A stretch of 64,000 nucleotides of DNA from Streptomyces sp. NBC_00091 (GCF_026343185.1 NZ_JAPEMA010000001.1:4836001-4900000); one strand, 5' to 3'. Shown: positions 8,409 to 17,144, numbered from the stretch's first letter. Program-made: numbers and translations. Notes: a model not told the origin generated them from the sequence alone.

Positions 8409-11400
8409 TCACACCGCGAGCGGCTCCAGGTCCCGGTGGACCCGCCGCTCGTCGCGGGCGTACCGGGTCAGACCGTGGTCCTCGCCGAGCAGCCGCGTCA
8501 GCTCGGACACCGCCTCCGCCCGCACCCGGGCCGCCTCCTCCTTGCGGCCCATCATGTCCAGGCTGACCGCCATGTTCGACGCGCTCGCCAGGGTCTCCGG
8601 ATGGTGTGCGCCCAGGGCCTCGCGCAGCCGCACCACCGCGATCCGCTCCAGCTCCAGCGCCCCCTCCGGATCCCCCAGGTCGGCCCGCGCGTTGGCCAGG
8701 TTGAGGTGCGCGAAGATGGTGTGCGGGTGGCTGTCGCCCAGCACCTCGCGCATGCTGCGGATCGTCTGGCGCAGCATCGGATCCGCCGTGTCCGCCGCGC
8801 CCGTGCCCCAGTGGAAGACCGCCAGGTTGTTGACCGCCGCCAGGGTGTACGGGTGCCGCTCGCCCGGCACCTTCATGTACTCGTCCACCACCTCCTGCGC
8901 CAGGTCCCGCGCCGCGCCCGGATCACCCGTCGCGAACAGGTCCGAGGCCAGGTTCAGCTCACAGGCCAGCAGGTCGGGGTTGACCGAGGTGTACTTGGCC
9001 CGGTAGCGGTTGCGGGTCGCCGTCGTCAGCCGCAGCGCGTCCTCCAGCTCCCCGGCCCGCCGCAGCGACACCGCCAGGTTCTTCGCCGCCGACAGCGTGC
9101 CCGGGAAGGCCCGGCCCAGCTGCTGCTTGTAGATGTCGTACGTCCGGCTCAGCAGTTGCACCGAATCGTCGTAGCGGCCCACCTCGCGCAGGTCCCGGGC
9201 CAGGTTCTGCGCCGACGACAGGGTGTACGGGTGGTCCGGGCCCAGCACCTCGGTGCGCCGGTCGAAGACCTCCTGGTCGATCTCCCGGGCCCGCGCGTAC
9301 TGCCCGACCATGCGCAGGTTCAGCGCCAGGTTGTTCGCCGCCGCCAGGGTGCGCGGGTGCGCCTCGTGGAAGATCTGCCCGAAGCCCTCGTGCGCGGCCG
9401 TCGCCAGCTCCATCGCCTCGCCGTACCGGCCCATCGCGCCCAGGTCCATCGCCAGACCGCTGGTCGTCATGTACGTGTGCGGATGCGAGGGGCCCAGCGC
9501 GGCCCGCTGCCGCTCCAGCGTCACCTCGTCCAGCTCCTTCGCCTCCACGAACCGGCCCTGCGAGCGCAGGATGTTCGACAGGTGGAACCGCAGGTACAGG
9601 TACTGGAGGTCGTCGCTGCCCAGCATCTCCCGCCAGGACTCGCGCAGCTCCTCGCCCAGCGCGTACGCCGCCTTGAAGTCACCGCGCTTCCACAGGTAGC
9701 GGACCCGGTCGATCAGCAGCCGGCGGGTCTCCGGCTCCTTGCAGAACCGGGCCTCGGAGGGGCTCAGGTGCGGCCAGATCGTGTTGAACCGCGGCCAGGT
9801 CGCCGGATTGTCTATCGGCTCGTCGTCGTCCGGCCGGGCACCCGCCAGGATCCGGTGCACCGCGTGCCGGGCCTCGCGCTGCTCCTCCTCCGACAGCTGC
9901 GCCCGGATCACCGCCTGCACCAGCCGGTGCACCTGGATGCTGTTGCTGACCTGGTCGACCTTGGCCATCGCGAACCGGCCGATCTCCCGGATCACCCGGC
10001 CCAGCACCAGCTTCTCCTGGAGCGAGGAGTCGTACGGCTTGAGGGCGTCGATCATCTCCTTGCTGTAGAGCAGGTTCGCCGATATCGGCTCCGGCGCGAA
10101 GAAGGCGCACAGCTGGAGCAGGCGCACCGCGGCGGGGGAGCGGGACTGCAGCCGCTCGATCGACACGTTCCAGGTCGCGGCCACCGGCTCGGGGTATCCG
10201 GGCGGCTGGTTCAGGCCCAGCACCCGCGCGGCCTGCTGGGCCAGCTGCTCCAGGTACGCGGACACCGGCGTCGCGGTCTCCGCGATCCAGGCGCCCGCCT
10301 GCTCGACGGCCAGCGGCAGGTCGCCCACCGCTATGGCCACCTGCTCGGCGTCGTCCTTGGTGAGCCCGGGGGCCCGGCGCTGGAGGTGCTCGATGGACTC
10401 CTCGCGCAGGAACACGTCCACCGGCAGTGCGTCCCCGTACTGGGACCAGGACTGGTTCCGCGAGGTCACCAGCACGTGCCCCGGGCCGCCCGGCGGGAAG
10501 AACCGCTTGAGGGTCTCGGGGTCGTCGGCGTTGTCGAAGACCAGCAGCCAGCGCGAGGAGGGCACCCCGCGCCGCAGCAGGTCGATCGCCTCCTGGGAGG
10601 CGGCCGACATGTCCTCGCCCGTCTGGGCGCCCAGCCGTACGGCCAGTTCCGCGAGGGCCGCGACCACGTCGTCGGTCTGCTCCGAGGAGATCCACCAGAC
10701 CAGGTCGTAGTCGGCCATGAACCGGTGGACGTACTCCAGCGCCACCTGGGTCTTGCCCACGCCGCCCAGCCCGTACAGGGTCTGCGGCTGCGGCAGCACC
10801 ACGGCCATGCCGCCGCCGAGCTGGTCGCGCATCCGCTCCAGCACGATGGACCGGCCGGTGAAACCGGGGTTGCGGGGCGGCGCGTTCCAGATCTTCGGGA
10901 CGGTCCCCGGGAAGCGGGGTCCGGGCTGGGAGGCGCTGGCGACGCTGTCCGGCAGCGCCATCGGCCGCTCCACCGCGCGCAGCAGGGCGGTGGTCGCGTG
11001 CACCTCGTCGAGCCGGAACAGGTCCACCGGGTTGCGGTCGATGTAGGGCGTGGCCAGCCGTACGTCGCCCACCCGCAGCGGCACCAGATGGCGCCGGCCC
11101 CCGGTCGGGTCCTCGGCCGCCGCCCGGTTCCACACGTCCACGGCCCGGGCCGACTTGAGGTAGGCGCTGGAGAGCAGCACCACGGTCCGGGCGGCGGTGT
11201 CGACGCCGATCCCCGCGCCCAGGGTGTCGCCGGGGGAGGTGTCGGGCGCCCGCTCGGCGGAGACGTCCTTGGGGACGACCCGGAAGCCGGCCCGGGTGAG
11301 CACCGACTCGATCCAGTCGGCCCACATCCGGTTCTCGGCGACGTAGGACAGGAACAGGTCGGCGGGCAGCGCCGGGCGGCGCCGGGTGAAGGCGTCCCGG

Positions 11401-12383
11401 ATCCGCAGCCGCACCTCCTCGCCGATGGCGGGCATCGAGGTGATCTCGCCCTCGGTGACCACCGTGGTGAGCCGTTCGAAGGCGGAGAGCAGGGAGTTGG
11501 TGAGCCCGGCCTCGTCACCGAAGGTGGCCAGGGTCTCCTCGTAGGCGTAGTAGGGCCGGTACGGGATCTCCACCGCGCCCCAGTAGGAGGTCAGTTCGTC
11601 CCCGACCAGGCCGTTCGGGAAGCGGTCGAACTTGATCCGGGCCAGCGCCCGGCCCGCGTCGGCCTTCTCCTTCTCGCCCTCGTCGATGCGCATCGGGACC
11701 GGGTAGATCTTGATCCCGCGGTCGTTGAACCGCTCGTCGATCTGCCGGGCCACCGAGGCGGCGCCGTCGATGGACTGGTCGGACAGGGTGAAGCAGTCGA
11801 CCAGGATGTCGGGGAGGTGGACGGTGCAGATGTCGGCGATGTCGGACAGCCCGGTGCGGCTGTCGATCAGGACGTAGTCGTAGTTGCGCTTCATGTCGGC
11901 CCGCAGGGCGTCGAAGAAGAGGCCGCCGCCGAGCCGGTCGTAGAAGTTGTCCCAGTCGAAGGTGGACACGGTCGCCGAGTACTCGCGGTTCTGCCGGCCC
12001 GCGGAGACGAAGTCGAGGGTGCCGCCGTCCGGGAACTCCCAGCCGAGGGTCTCGGGGGTGAGGGAGACGGCGTGCGGCTGGATCCGCGCGTAGTCCTTGT
12101 GCCAGTCGGCGGCGCGCTGCACGGGGCTGGTGGCGGCCCAGGCGTACTCGCTGATCAGGTCGATGACCCCGGTGGTGGCCCCGAGGGTGGAGGGGTCCAG
12201 GAAGGGGTGGAAGAAGCGGTGCAGGCCCGGGGCCTCCAGGTCCCAGTCCACGGCGAGCACCCGCTTGCCGTTGGCGGCGAGGATCCAGGCGGTGTTGGCC
12301 AGCGCCATCGTGCGGCCGGTACCGCCCTTGTACGAGTAGAAAGTGACGATGCGTCCGTCTCGGCTGTCACGACTGGCTGTCAT
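8409..12383 (-). CDS. fxsT: FxSxx-COOH system STAND/TPR protein FxsT
   Basis: A 1324-aa multidomain protein. Residues 11-330 form a MinD/ParA-like SIMIBI NTPase with deviant P-loop YKGGTGRT (Lys19) and VLIDSRTG. Residues from 341 (ADLFLSYVAENRMWADWIES) to about 480 form a TIR-like domain. Residues about 500-830 form an NB-ARC STAND ATPase with P-loop GLGGVGKT (Lys544) and the Walker-B-like WLLVFDNADD. From about 870 to the end there are TPRs with the repeated pattern LGxxHPxTLxxxxNLAxxLxxxG. This is the standard architecture of the FxSxx-COOH tetratricopeptide protein. GGGGGGA precedes the ATG, and the gene overlaps fxsC by 17 nt. STAND proteins oligomerise on ligand sensing; here the ligand might be the FxsA peptide, but that is inference. 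Confidence 0.93.
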   Translation of the reverse strand: MTASRDSRDGRIVTFYSYKGGTGRTMALANTAWILAANGKRVLAVDWDLEAPGLHRFFHPFLDPSTLGATTGVIDLISEYAWAATSPVQRAADWHKDYARIQPHAVSLTPETLGWEFPDGGTLDFVSAGRQNREYSATVSTFDWDNFYDRLGGGLFFDALRADMKRNYDYVLIDSRTGLSDIADICTVHLPDILVDCFTLSDQSIDGAASVARQIDERFNDRGIKIYPVPMRIDEGEKEKADAGRALARIKFDRFPNGLVGDELTSYWGAVEIPYRPYYAYEETLATFGDEAGLTNSLLSAFERLTTVVTEGEITSMPAIGEEVRLRIRDAFTRRRPALPADLFLSYVAENRMWADWIESVLTRAGFRVVPKDVSAERAPDTSPGDTLGAGIGVDTAARTVVLLSSAYLKSARAVDVWNRAAAEDPTGGRRHLVPLRVGDVRLATPYIDRNPVDLFRLDEVHATTALLRAVERPMALPDSVASASQPGPRFPGTVPKIWNAPPRNPGFTGRSIVLERMRDQLGGGMAVVLPQPQTLYGLGGVGKTQVALEYVHRFMADYDLVWWISSEQTDDVVAALAELAVRLGAQTGEDMSAASQEAIDLLRRGVPSSRWLLVFDNADDPETLKRFFPPGGPGHVLVTSRNQSWSQYGDALPVDVFLREESIEHLQRRAPGLTKDDAEQVAIAVGDLPLAVEQAGAWIAETATPVSAYLEQLAQQAARVLGLNQPPGYPEPVAATWNVSIERLQSRSPAAVRLLQLCAFFAPEPISANLLYSKEMIDALKPYDSSLQEKLVLGRVIREIGRFAMAKVDQVSNSIQVHRLVQAVIRAQLSEEEQREARHAVHRILAGARPDDDEPIDNPATWPRFNTIWPHLSPSEARFCKEPETRRLLIDRVRYLWKRGDFKAAYALGEELRESWREMLGSDDLQYLYLRFHLSNILRSQGRFVEAKELDEVTLERQRAALGPSHPHTYMTTSGLAMDLGAMGRYGEAMELATAAHEGFGQIFHEAHPRTLAAANNLALNLRMVGQYARAREIDQEVFDRRTEVLGPDHPYTLSSAQNLARDLREVGRYDDSVQLLSRTYDIYKQQLGRAFPGTLSAAKNLAVSLRRAGELEDALRLTTATRNRYRAKYTSVNPDLLACELNLASDLFATGDPGAARDLAQEVVDEYMKVPGERHPYTLAAVNNLAVFHWGTGAADTADPMLRQTIRSMREVLGDSHPHTIFAHLNLANARADLGDPEGALELERIAVVRLREALGAHHPETLASASNMAVSLDMMGRKEEAARVRAEAVSELTRLLGEDHGLTRYARDERRVHRDLEPLAV

Positions 12384-13848
12384 CCGCGTCCCCCCGGTCC
12401 GTGTCTGTGGTGTCGTCGTGCCTGTCGTGCCTGTCGTGTCCGCTGAGTCGTGCGTCGTGCCGTCCGTCCCGCGCGTGCTGGGCGGCGGTGGGTGGGAAGG
12501 GGGCCGGCGGCGGTGCGGGCGGCCCGCTCATTCCCATCGGCCCCAGCAGCCGCGGGCGTTCGGTGGGGGTGTTCCCGGCCGGCAGGTACACCTGGGCGTG
12601 TCTGAGGAACTGCTGCGCGGCCGCCTCGACCACCTGCGGCAGGATCTGGCCGAGGGTCTCCATGTTGGCCACGCCGTTGGCCGCGGCCCGGCAGGCCGCC
12701 CGGCCCTGGCTCATCTTGACGGGCAGGGTCTCCTCCAGCCGGTGCGCCAGTTCGGTCTCCTTGGCCCGGCTCTGGTGGTCGTAACGGTTCCACGGCACGA
12801 CCACGTTGATCCACGGGCGGTGCTCCTGGTCGAAGGCGGCCAGCCGCTGGCGGCGCTGCTCGTCCTCCACCGCCCAGCGGTCGACGATCAGGATCTCCGG
12901 ACGGGTGGGCGGCTGCTTGCTGTCGAAGTGCCCGGCCTCGTCGTCGAAGGAGGACATCGTGGTCTGGTAGTTGAGGTTCTTGACCAGGTCCTCGGCCACA
13001 TAGGCGATGGGCCGCTGGGAGACGGGATGGTACGGGTTCCAGTCCAGGGCGCTCTCCCCGTAGTACTCGGGGCTGCGGCCGTCCGGCAGATCGTGCCGGG
13101 AGGAGGCGGCCACGGTCACGTGGAGGGTGCGGGAGGGGCCCCCGCCGGCTCCGCCGGTGTGGCCGCCGGCGGGTCCGAAGGCGCTGGGCACCACCCGGTA
13201 GTCCAGCGGGCGGACCGGGTGGAGGCGTACGGTCTCGGCGACCCGGACGATCCGCCGGGCCAGCTCGTACACCGCCTGCTCGTACTGCTCGGCGTACCCG
13301 CGCAGTTTGATCAGCCCGTACAGCCCGTCGGTGACGTAGCGCTCGCCGAAGGTGTTGTGGTTGAACTGCAACCGCTCGGCGGGGCCGGGCAGTTGGGAGG
13401 GCGGCACCGGCACCCACAGGGCGGGGACGATGGCCTCCGCGGCCGGCTGGTTGCTGATCGCTCCGTGCTGGATGGTGCGCTGCGCGAAGGCGAACCACTC
13501 CTTCCCGCACATCTCACTGGCGAAGTAGCGCGGCGAGAACAGGGGGACGAAGACCCGGCAGGTGGCGAGCGCCGCCCCGAGCCGTTCCGACCAGCCCTCG
13601 CCGCTGCGTATTTCCCGGTCCATGAAGCCGGCCTCGGCGCCGGCGGGCAGGTCCGTCAGCGCCATGATGTGGCTGCACAGGTCGCGGAAGAGGCGCTCCA
13701 CCCACATGTCGGGATCGGGACCCCCGGGCCCGAACCTCGGTGTATGCGCATAACTGAGAAAAAAGTACGGCTGCACTGATGCGGGCACACGACCCCCGTC
13801 CCGAAGCTGCGAGCGAAGAGACATCATTCCGGAGCTGCTTCGCCACAT
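12367..13848 (-). CDS. fxsC: TIR-like protein FxsC
   Basis: A 493-aa protein with an N-terminal TIR-like domain: PYFFLSYAH at residues 27-35, FMDREIRSGEGW, VFVPLFSPRYFASEMCGKEW. A second, uncharacterised domain (about 240-430) is followed by an acidic/His-rich C-tail with RHDRHDD repeats. This matches the TIR-like FxsC of FxSxx-COOH loci. The start is uncertain: the ATG at 13848 has GAGGGG directly abutting it, while a GTG at 13788 (residue 21) has GGGACGGGGG 4 nt upstream and begins just before the TIR strand. It sits 19 nt after the acetyltransferase-like gene and overlaps fxsT. NADase activity is not established for this TIR-like subgroup. Confidence 0.88.
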   Translation of the reverse strand: MWRSSSGMMSLRSQLRDGGRVPASVQPYFFLSYAHTPRFGPGGPDPDMWVERLFRDLCSHIMALTDLPAGAEAGFMDREIRSGEGWSERLGAALATCRVFVPLFSPRYFASEMCGKEWFAFAQRTIQHGAISNQPAAEAIVPALWVPVPPSQLPGPAERLQFNHNTFGERYVTDGLYGLIKLRGYAEQYEQAVYELARRIVRVAETVRLHPVRPLDYRVVPSAFGPAGGHTGGAGGGPSRTLHVTVAASSRHDLPDGRSPEYYGESALDWNPYHPVSQRPIAYVAEDLVKNLNYQTTMSSFDDEAGHFDSKQPPTRPEILIVDRWAVEDEQRRQRLAAFDQEHRPWINVVVPWNRYDHQSRAKETELAHRLEETLPVKMSQGRAACRAAANGVANMETLGQILPQVVEAAAQQFLRHAQVYLPAGNTPTERPRLLGPMGMSGPPAPPPAPFPPTAAQHARDGRHDARLSGHDRHDRHDDTTDTDRGDADDSQS

Positions 13849-13867
13849 CCCCTCATCGTTCAGTCAA

Positions 13868-14698
13868 TCAGCGTCTGTTTTCGGTCATCCAGGCCAAGGC
13901 GTGGTCCACGGCGTGCTGAATCGAGAAGAACACGGCGGATGCCCCTCCCACCCGCCCCCTGCGCATCAGCGAATCCGGGAATGCCCGGCCGATCTCCTCG
14001 AAATCCCCGTCGTCCAGCGCGACGTCCTCGTACCTGGTCCACGCCCCCTCGTGAGGGCCCCCTCTCCGCCCCTCCGGAAGGTTCACCTTCACCACACAGT
14101 CGTACATGCGCAAGAGGGGCTTCGGAATTCGGTACTCCGCGAGATGGAAAGCCGTACAGGCCGAAAATCCCACATTGATCATGAGTACCTGTCCTCCCTC
14201 CCAGCACAGTTTTCCCAGCGGCGAGTCCTCACCCAGGTGGTTTTCGGTGCGGTGCTCCGCGCACAGCCGGTGCGCGTCCGCGCCGAGCGCGGCGAAGGAA
14301 CTCTGCGGGTGGTCGCTGCGGGCGGCGCCCGGCGTGGTGCGGACCAGCTCGGCGAAGGCGCCCATGCCCGGGCAGGGGGTGCGGGCCGGGTCGAAGGGGG
14401 GCATCCGCGCGCGGAAGGCGGCCGTCTCGTTCTCGCCGAGGCCGGCGACGCGGGTGAGGTGGGCGGTGGAGGTGAGGGAGTTCTCCATGGTGAAGGCCGG
14501 GACGACCAGGGTGCCGTGGGGGCCGAGGAGCCCGCGCAGGGCGTCGCGCAGGGTCTCGGCGCGCAGGCCGGTGCCGCCGAGGGCGGCGTGCACCAGTAAT
14601 CGCTGCCCGGGGCGCACGCCGAGCAGCCGGAGCTGGGCGGCCAGCCGGTAGCGGCCCGGCGGGCCCGGTGGGACGGCCGGGACGGCCGGGACGGTCAC
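13868..14698 (-). CDS. AAC(3)-fold N-acetyltransferase-like protein of the fxs operon
   Basis: A 276-aa cytoplasmic protein of the aminoglycoside 3-N-acetyltransferase (AAC(3)/YokD) fold. The GTG start overlaps the fxsB stop (GTGA), which implies translational coupling. Family motifs: RLLVHAALGGTG near the N-terminus, GTLVVPAFTMENS, the SDHPQSSFAALGADA motif, and DSPLGKLCWEGGQVLMINVGFSACTAFHLAEY, which carries the catalytic His region. The usual NTALH is here CTAFH. Coupling to a radical SAM maturase argues that the substrate is the FxsA peptide or a linked metabolite rather than an aminoglycoside; that is inference. Resistance should not be assumed from the family name. Confidence 0.82.
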   Translation of the reverse strand: MTVPAVPAVPPGPPGRYRLAAQLRLLGVRPGQRLLVHAALGGTGLRAETLRDALRGLLGPHGTLVVPAFTMENSLTSTAHLTRVAGLGENETAAFRARMPPFDPARTPCPGMGAFAELVRTTPGAARSDHPQSSFAALGADAHRLCAEHRTENHLGEDSPLGKLCWEGGQVLMINVGFSACTAFHLAEYRIPKPLLRMYDCVVKVNLPEGRRGGPHEGAWTRYEDVALDDGDFEEIGRAFPDSLMRRGRVGGASAVFFSIQHAVDHALAWMTENRR

Positions 14699-16950
14699 GC
14701 GTCGACCGCCTTCAGCTCCCAGCGCAGCTCCTCCACCAGCCGCTTGCCGGTCACCGTCAGCTCGGCCGCCTCCGCCAGCCGGTCCAGGGCGCGGTGGATC
14801 CGGTCCGCGCCGCCGGGCTCCTGCGTGGTCGTGGCCCTGCGGTACGCCTCCACCGCGACCCGCTCGTGCACGTCGGCCAGCAGCCGGGACACCGGCACCG
14901 GGCGCGTCCGCCAGGGTGAGGGGTGCTGCCAGGCCCCGTCCAGCGCGTAGAGGTCGGCCACCTCGGTCAGCGCCCGCAGCCGGGCCCGGCGCCGCCCGGT
15001 CAGCAGGGCCAGCGCCGTCTCCCGGACCCCGGCGGCGTACGGCACCCCGAGCGCGCCCGGCCCGTGCCGCCCGGCCTCGCCCCAGCCACCGGCCCGCGGG
15101 CCGCCGGCGAGCGGGGTCAGGGTGCTCAGCCCGGCGGCGGCCGCCCGCGCGAACTCGGGGACGGTGCGGTGCAGCAGTGCCCAGGCCGCGTCGAGCCGGC
15201 CCCGCCACGCGTCGGCCTCCCCGGCGCCGAGCCGCAGCCGGGGCGGGCGGGCGAAGCAGTTGCGGTACGGGTCCAGGTCCTCCAGCGCCACCGCCGGCGC
15301 GCCCGGCCCCGGCGACCAGGTCCGTACGGGCAGCCAGCGCGCGTCCCCCGCCGCCGGGCCGAAGCGGTGCTCGGTGCGCCCGTCGCGGACGACCCCGCAC
15401 CCCTCGCCGGTGGCGTGCAGCACGGCCCGCCCCCGGGTGCCGGGCTCCCCGAGCCGCAGCAGCCCCAGCGTCGGCAGGTACACCTCGCCGTCCCGGTACG
15501 CCACCTCGGCCGGCAGCTCCAGCCCGCCCCGCAGCACGGCGGCCGCCGCCAGCGCGGCCAGCCTGCGGGCCGCTCCCGGGCCGTCCGGGCGCCCCTCCCG
15601 CACGGCGTCCAGAGCCTCCAGCACCCAGGTCCGGGTGAACGGGTGGCCCAGTACGGCGTCCAGCGCGTCCGCGCCCGCCTCCCCGGCCTCCTCCACCCCG
15701 GCCAGCAGCTCCCAGGCCCGCGCCCAGCCGGGATCCCGCGCGAGGTCGCCGTGGAGCCGGGCCAGCAGGACCCGGGTCAGCTCCTCCTGGGACCGGGCCA
15801 GTTCGGCCGGGTCGGTCAGCTCGGGCGCGGTCTCCCGGGCGGCCGTGCGCCCCTCGACCCCGTCCACCAGCTCGCGCAGGTCGGTGCAGTAGACGGAGGG
15901 GTTGTCGAAGCCGTCGGGCTCCCGGTAGCGGTGCGTGTAGAGGCCGCCCCCGCACGAACGAACGACGGGGCAGCGGCGGCACGTGTCGCTGACGCCGGCC
16001 AGCCCCAGCTGCCGGGCCCGGACCCCGGGATGCGCCGCGACCTCGTCGAAGGCGTGGTCGAAGACGTTGAACCCGGTGGCCGCGGCCCCCTCGAAGGCGC
16101 TCTTGAGGGAGTCGACCTGCTCCAGCGCCCCGTCGGTCTCCACCACGACGAGGTCGGTCGGAGCCAGCCCCAGGGACTCCGTCAGGCTGGGCCCGCCGCG
16201 CAGGGTGGACAGCAGGGACTCGAAGAGCCGTACCGGCACCGGCCGTTCCAGCTGCTCCCAGCGGTCGAAGACCCGCAGCAGCCAGCGCGCGTACGCGTCG
16301 GGCGCGCCGTCGGGCCGTACCGGCGGGGTCTGCCAGGTGGCGTGCGGGAGCAGGAAGTCCACCCGGGGCGGCTCCAGGGCGACCAGGGCCTCCAGGACGG
16401 CGACCGGGTCGTTGGCCACGTCCACAGTGCACAACAGGCCCTGGTAGAGGTGGCGGTAGGGCTCCGAGCGGAGCAGGGCCACGGCGGCCAGGACCAGCGG
16501 GTGGCTCGACCGGCCGTCCGCGAAGCGCCGGTGGCGGTCGTTCGCCGCGCGGTCCCCGTCGAGGGAGATGCCGACCCGGACGCCGTACTCGGCGAAGAGG
16601 TCCAGGTAACGGCGGCTGAGCTGGAGCCCGTTGGTGTGGATCCGCAGATCGAGGGCGGCCGTACCGCGGAGGGCGCGGGTGAATTCCTCACACACCAGGC
16701 GCAGTCGGTCCGGGCCCGCCAACAGGGGTTCCCCTCCGTGGAGGATCACCGTGACGGAGGGGAGTGCATGGTCACGGGCATGTTCGGCGAGCCGCGACGC
16801 GGTCTGGGAAATGACCCCGGGGGAGATCACTTTCGGCCGGGCTCGCCAGCTCTGATCTGCGTGTTCGTAGACATAGCAATGATCACAAGCGAGATCGCAT
16901 CTGCTGTGAACCTTCAGGACGATCTCGCGGAATGCGATCAGGCCGGTCAT
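14695..16950 (-). CDS. fxsB: FxsB radical SAM/SPASM peptide maturase
   Basis: A 751-aa maturase. The radical SAM cluster motif is Cys18-x3-Cys22-x2-Cys25 (CDLACDHC), followed by HGGEPLLAGPDRL and VGISLDGD. SPASM-type cysteines come near residue 330 (CRRCPVVRSCGGG) and in YCTDL. FxsB enzymes are known to form cyclophane C-C crosslinks in three-residue motifs of the precursor. The C-terminal approximately 350 residues correspond to the HEXXH-domain fusion of the family, but where the HEXXH is expected (residues 651-655, within LALL..RLRALTEVADLY) this protein has TGRRR. The ATG is 29 nt after the fxsA stop. It is coupled to the AAC(3)-like gene by a GTGA overlap. Confidence 0.93.
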   Translation of the reverse strand: MTGLIAFREIVLKVHSRCDLACDHCYVYEHADQSWRARPKVISPGVISQTASRLAEHARDHALPSVTVILHGGEPLLAGPDRLRLVCEEFTRALRGTAALDLRIHTNGLQLSRRYLDLFAEYGVRVGISLDGDRAANDRHRRFADGRSSHPLVLAAVALLRSEPYRHLYQGLLCTVDVANDPVAVLEALVALEPPRVDFLLPHATWQTPPVRPDGAPDAYARWLLRVFDRWEQLERPVPVRLFESLLSTLRGGPSLTESLGLAPTDLVVVETDGALEQVDSLKSAFEGAAATGFNVFDHAFDEVAAHPGVRARQLGLAGVSDTCRRCPVVRSCGGGLYTHRYREPDGFDNPSVYCTDLRELVDGVEGRTAARETAPELTDPAELARSQEELTRVLLARLHGDLARDPGWARAWELLAGVEEAGEAGADALDAVLGHPFTRTWVLEALDAVREGRPDGPGAARRLAALAAAAVLRGGLELPAEVAYRDGEVYLPTLGLLRLGEPGTRGRAVLHATGEGCGVVRDGRTEHRFGPAAGDARWLPVRTWSPGPGAPAVALEDLDPYRNCFARPPRLRLGAGEADAWRGRLDAAWALLHRTVPEFARAAAAGLSTLTPLAGGPRAGGWGEAGRHGPGALGVPYAAGVRETALALLTGRRRARLRALTEVADLYALDGAWQHPSPWRTRPVPVSRLLADVHERVAVEAYRRATTTQEPGGADRIHRALDRLAEAAELTVTGKRLVEELRWELKAVDA

Positions 16951-16979
16951 TCCACCAGTCTAGAGCTCGTAACTCACCG

Positions 16980-17144
16980 TCAGAGCGCAGAGTTGAAGAT
17001 CGGAGTCTGAACGTGACGACCGGATTCCGACGGGAGTACGCGGCCGAGCGCCGCGGCCGCGGACGCGCTGTGGGCGTCGATCTTCGTGAGCGGGACCCGG
17101 CGGTCCTTGACCGTGCTGGTCGGGGGGGTTGCGGAAGTGTTCAC
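16980..17144 (-). CDS. fxsA: FxSxx-COOH precursor peptide FxsA
   Basis: A 54-aa peptide ending in FNSAL followed directly by TGA, which fits the defining C-terminal F-x-S-x-x-COOH motif (F50, S52). A GTG start at 17144 is chosen because GAGGA lies 7 nt upstream; a longer frame to 17252 exists but would give an atypical N-terminus. The body has the family pattern: Ser/Thr-rich beginning, VPLTKIDAHSASAAAALGRVLP, a linker, then the core. It is the first gene of the minus-strand unit, 29 nt before fxsB. The predicted modification is a crosslink within the FNS triad. Too short to be found by default gene calling. Confidence 0.88.
   Translation of the reverse strand: MNTSATPPTSTVKDRRVPLTKIDAHSASAAAALGRVLPSESGRHVQTPIFNSAL

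Noticed and set aside
7854..12446. Plus-strand open frame of 1530 codons antisense to fxsT
   Set aside because: Composition is His/Arg/Gln/Val-rich without recognisable domains; it mirrors fxsT codons. fxsT has complete domain motifs on the other strand, so this is a GC-bias shadow.
13868..14698. Reading the AAC(3)-like gene as an aminoglycoside resistance gene
   Set aside because: It is coupled to fxsB inside a peptide-modification operon and has a changed NTALH motif; resistance is not supported by context.
6875..17144. Idea that the fxs region is a recently acquired island
   Set aside because: GC content and codon use match the flanks, and no integrase, tRNA or attachment repeats were seen; only the 17.15-17.35 kb gap is slightly less GC-rich.
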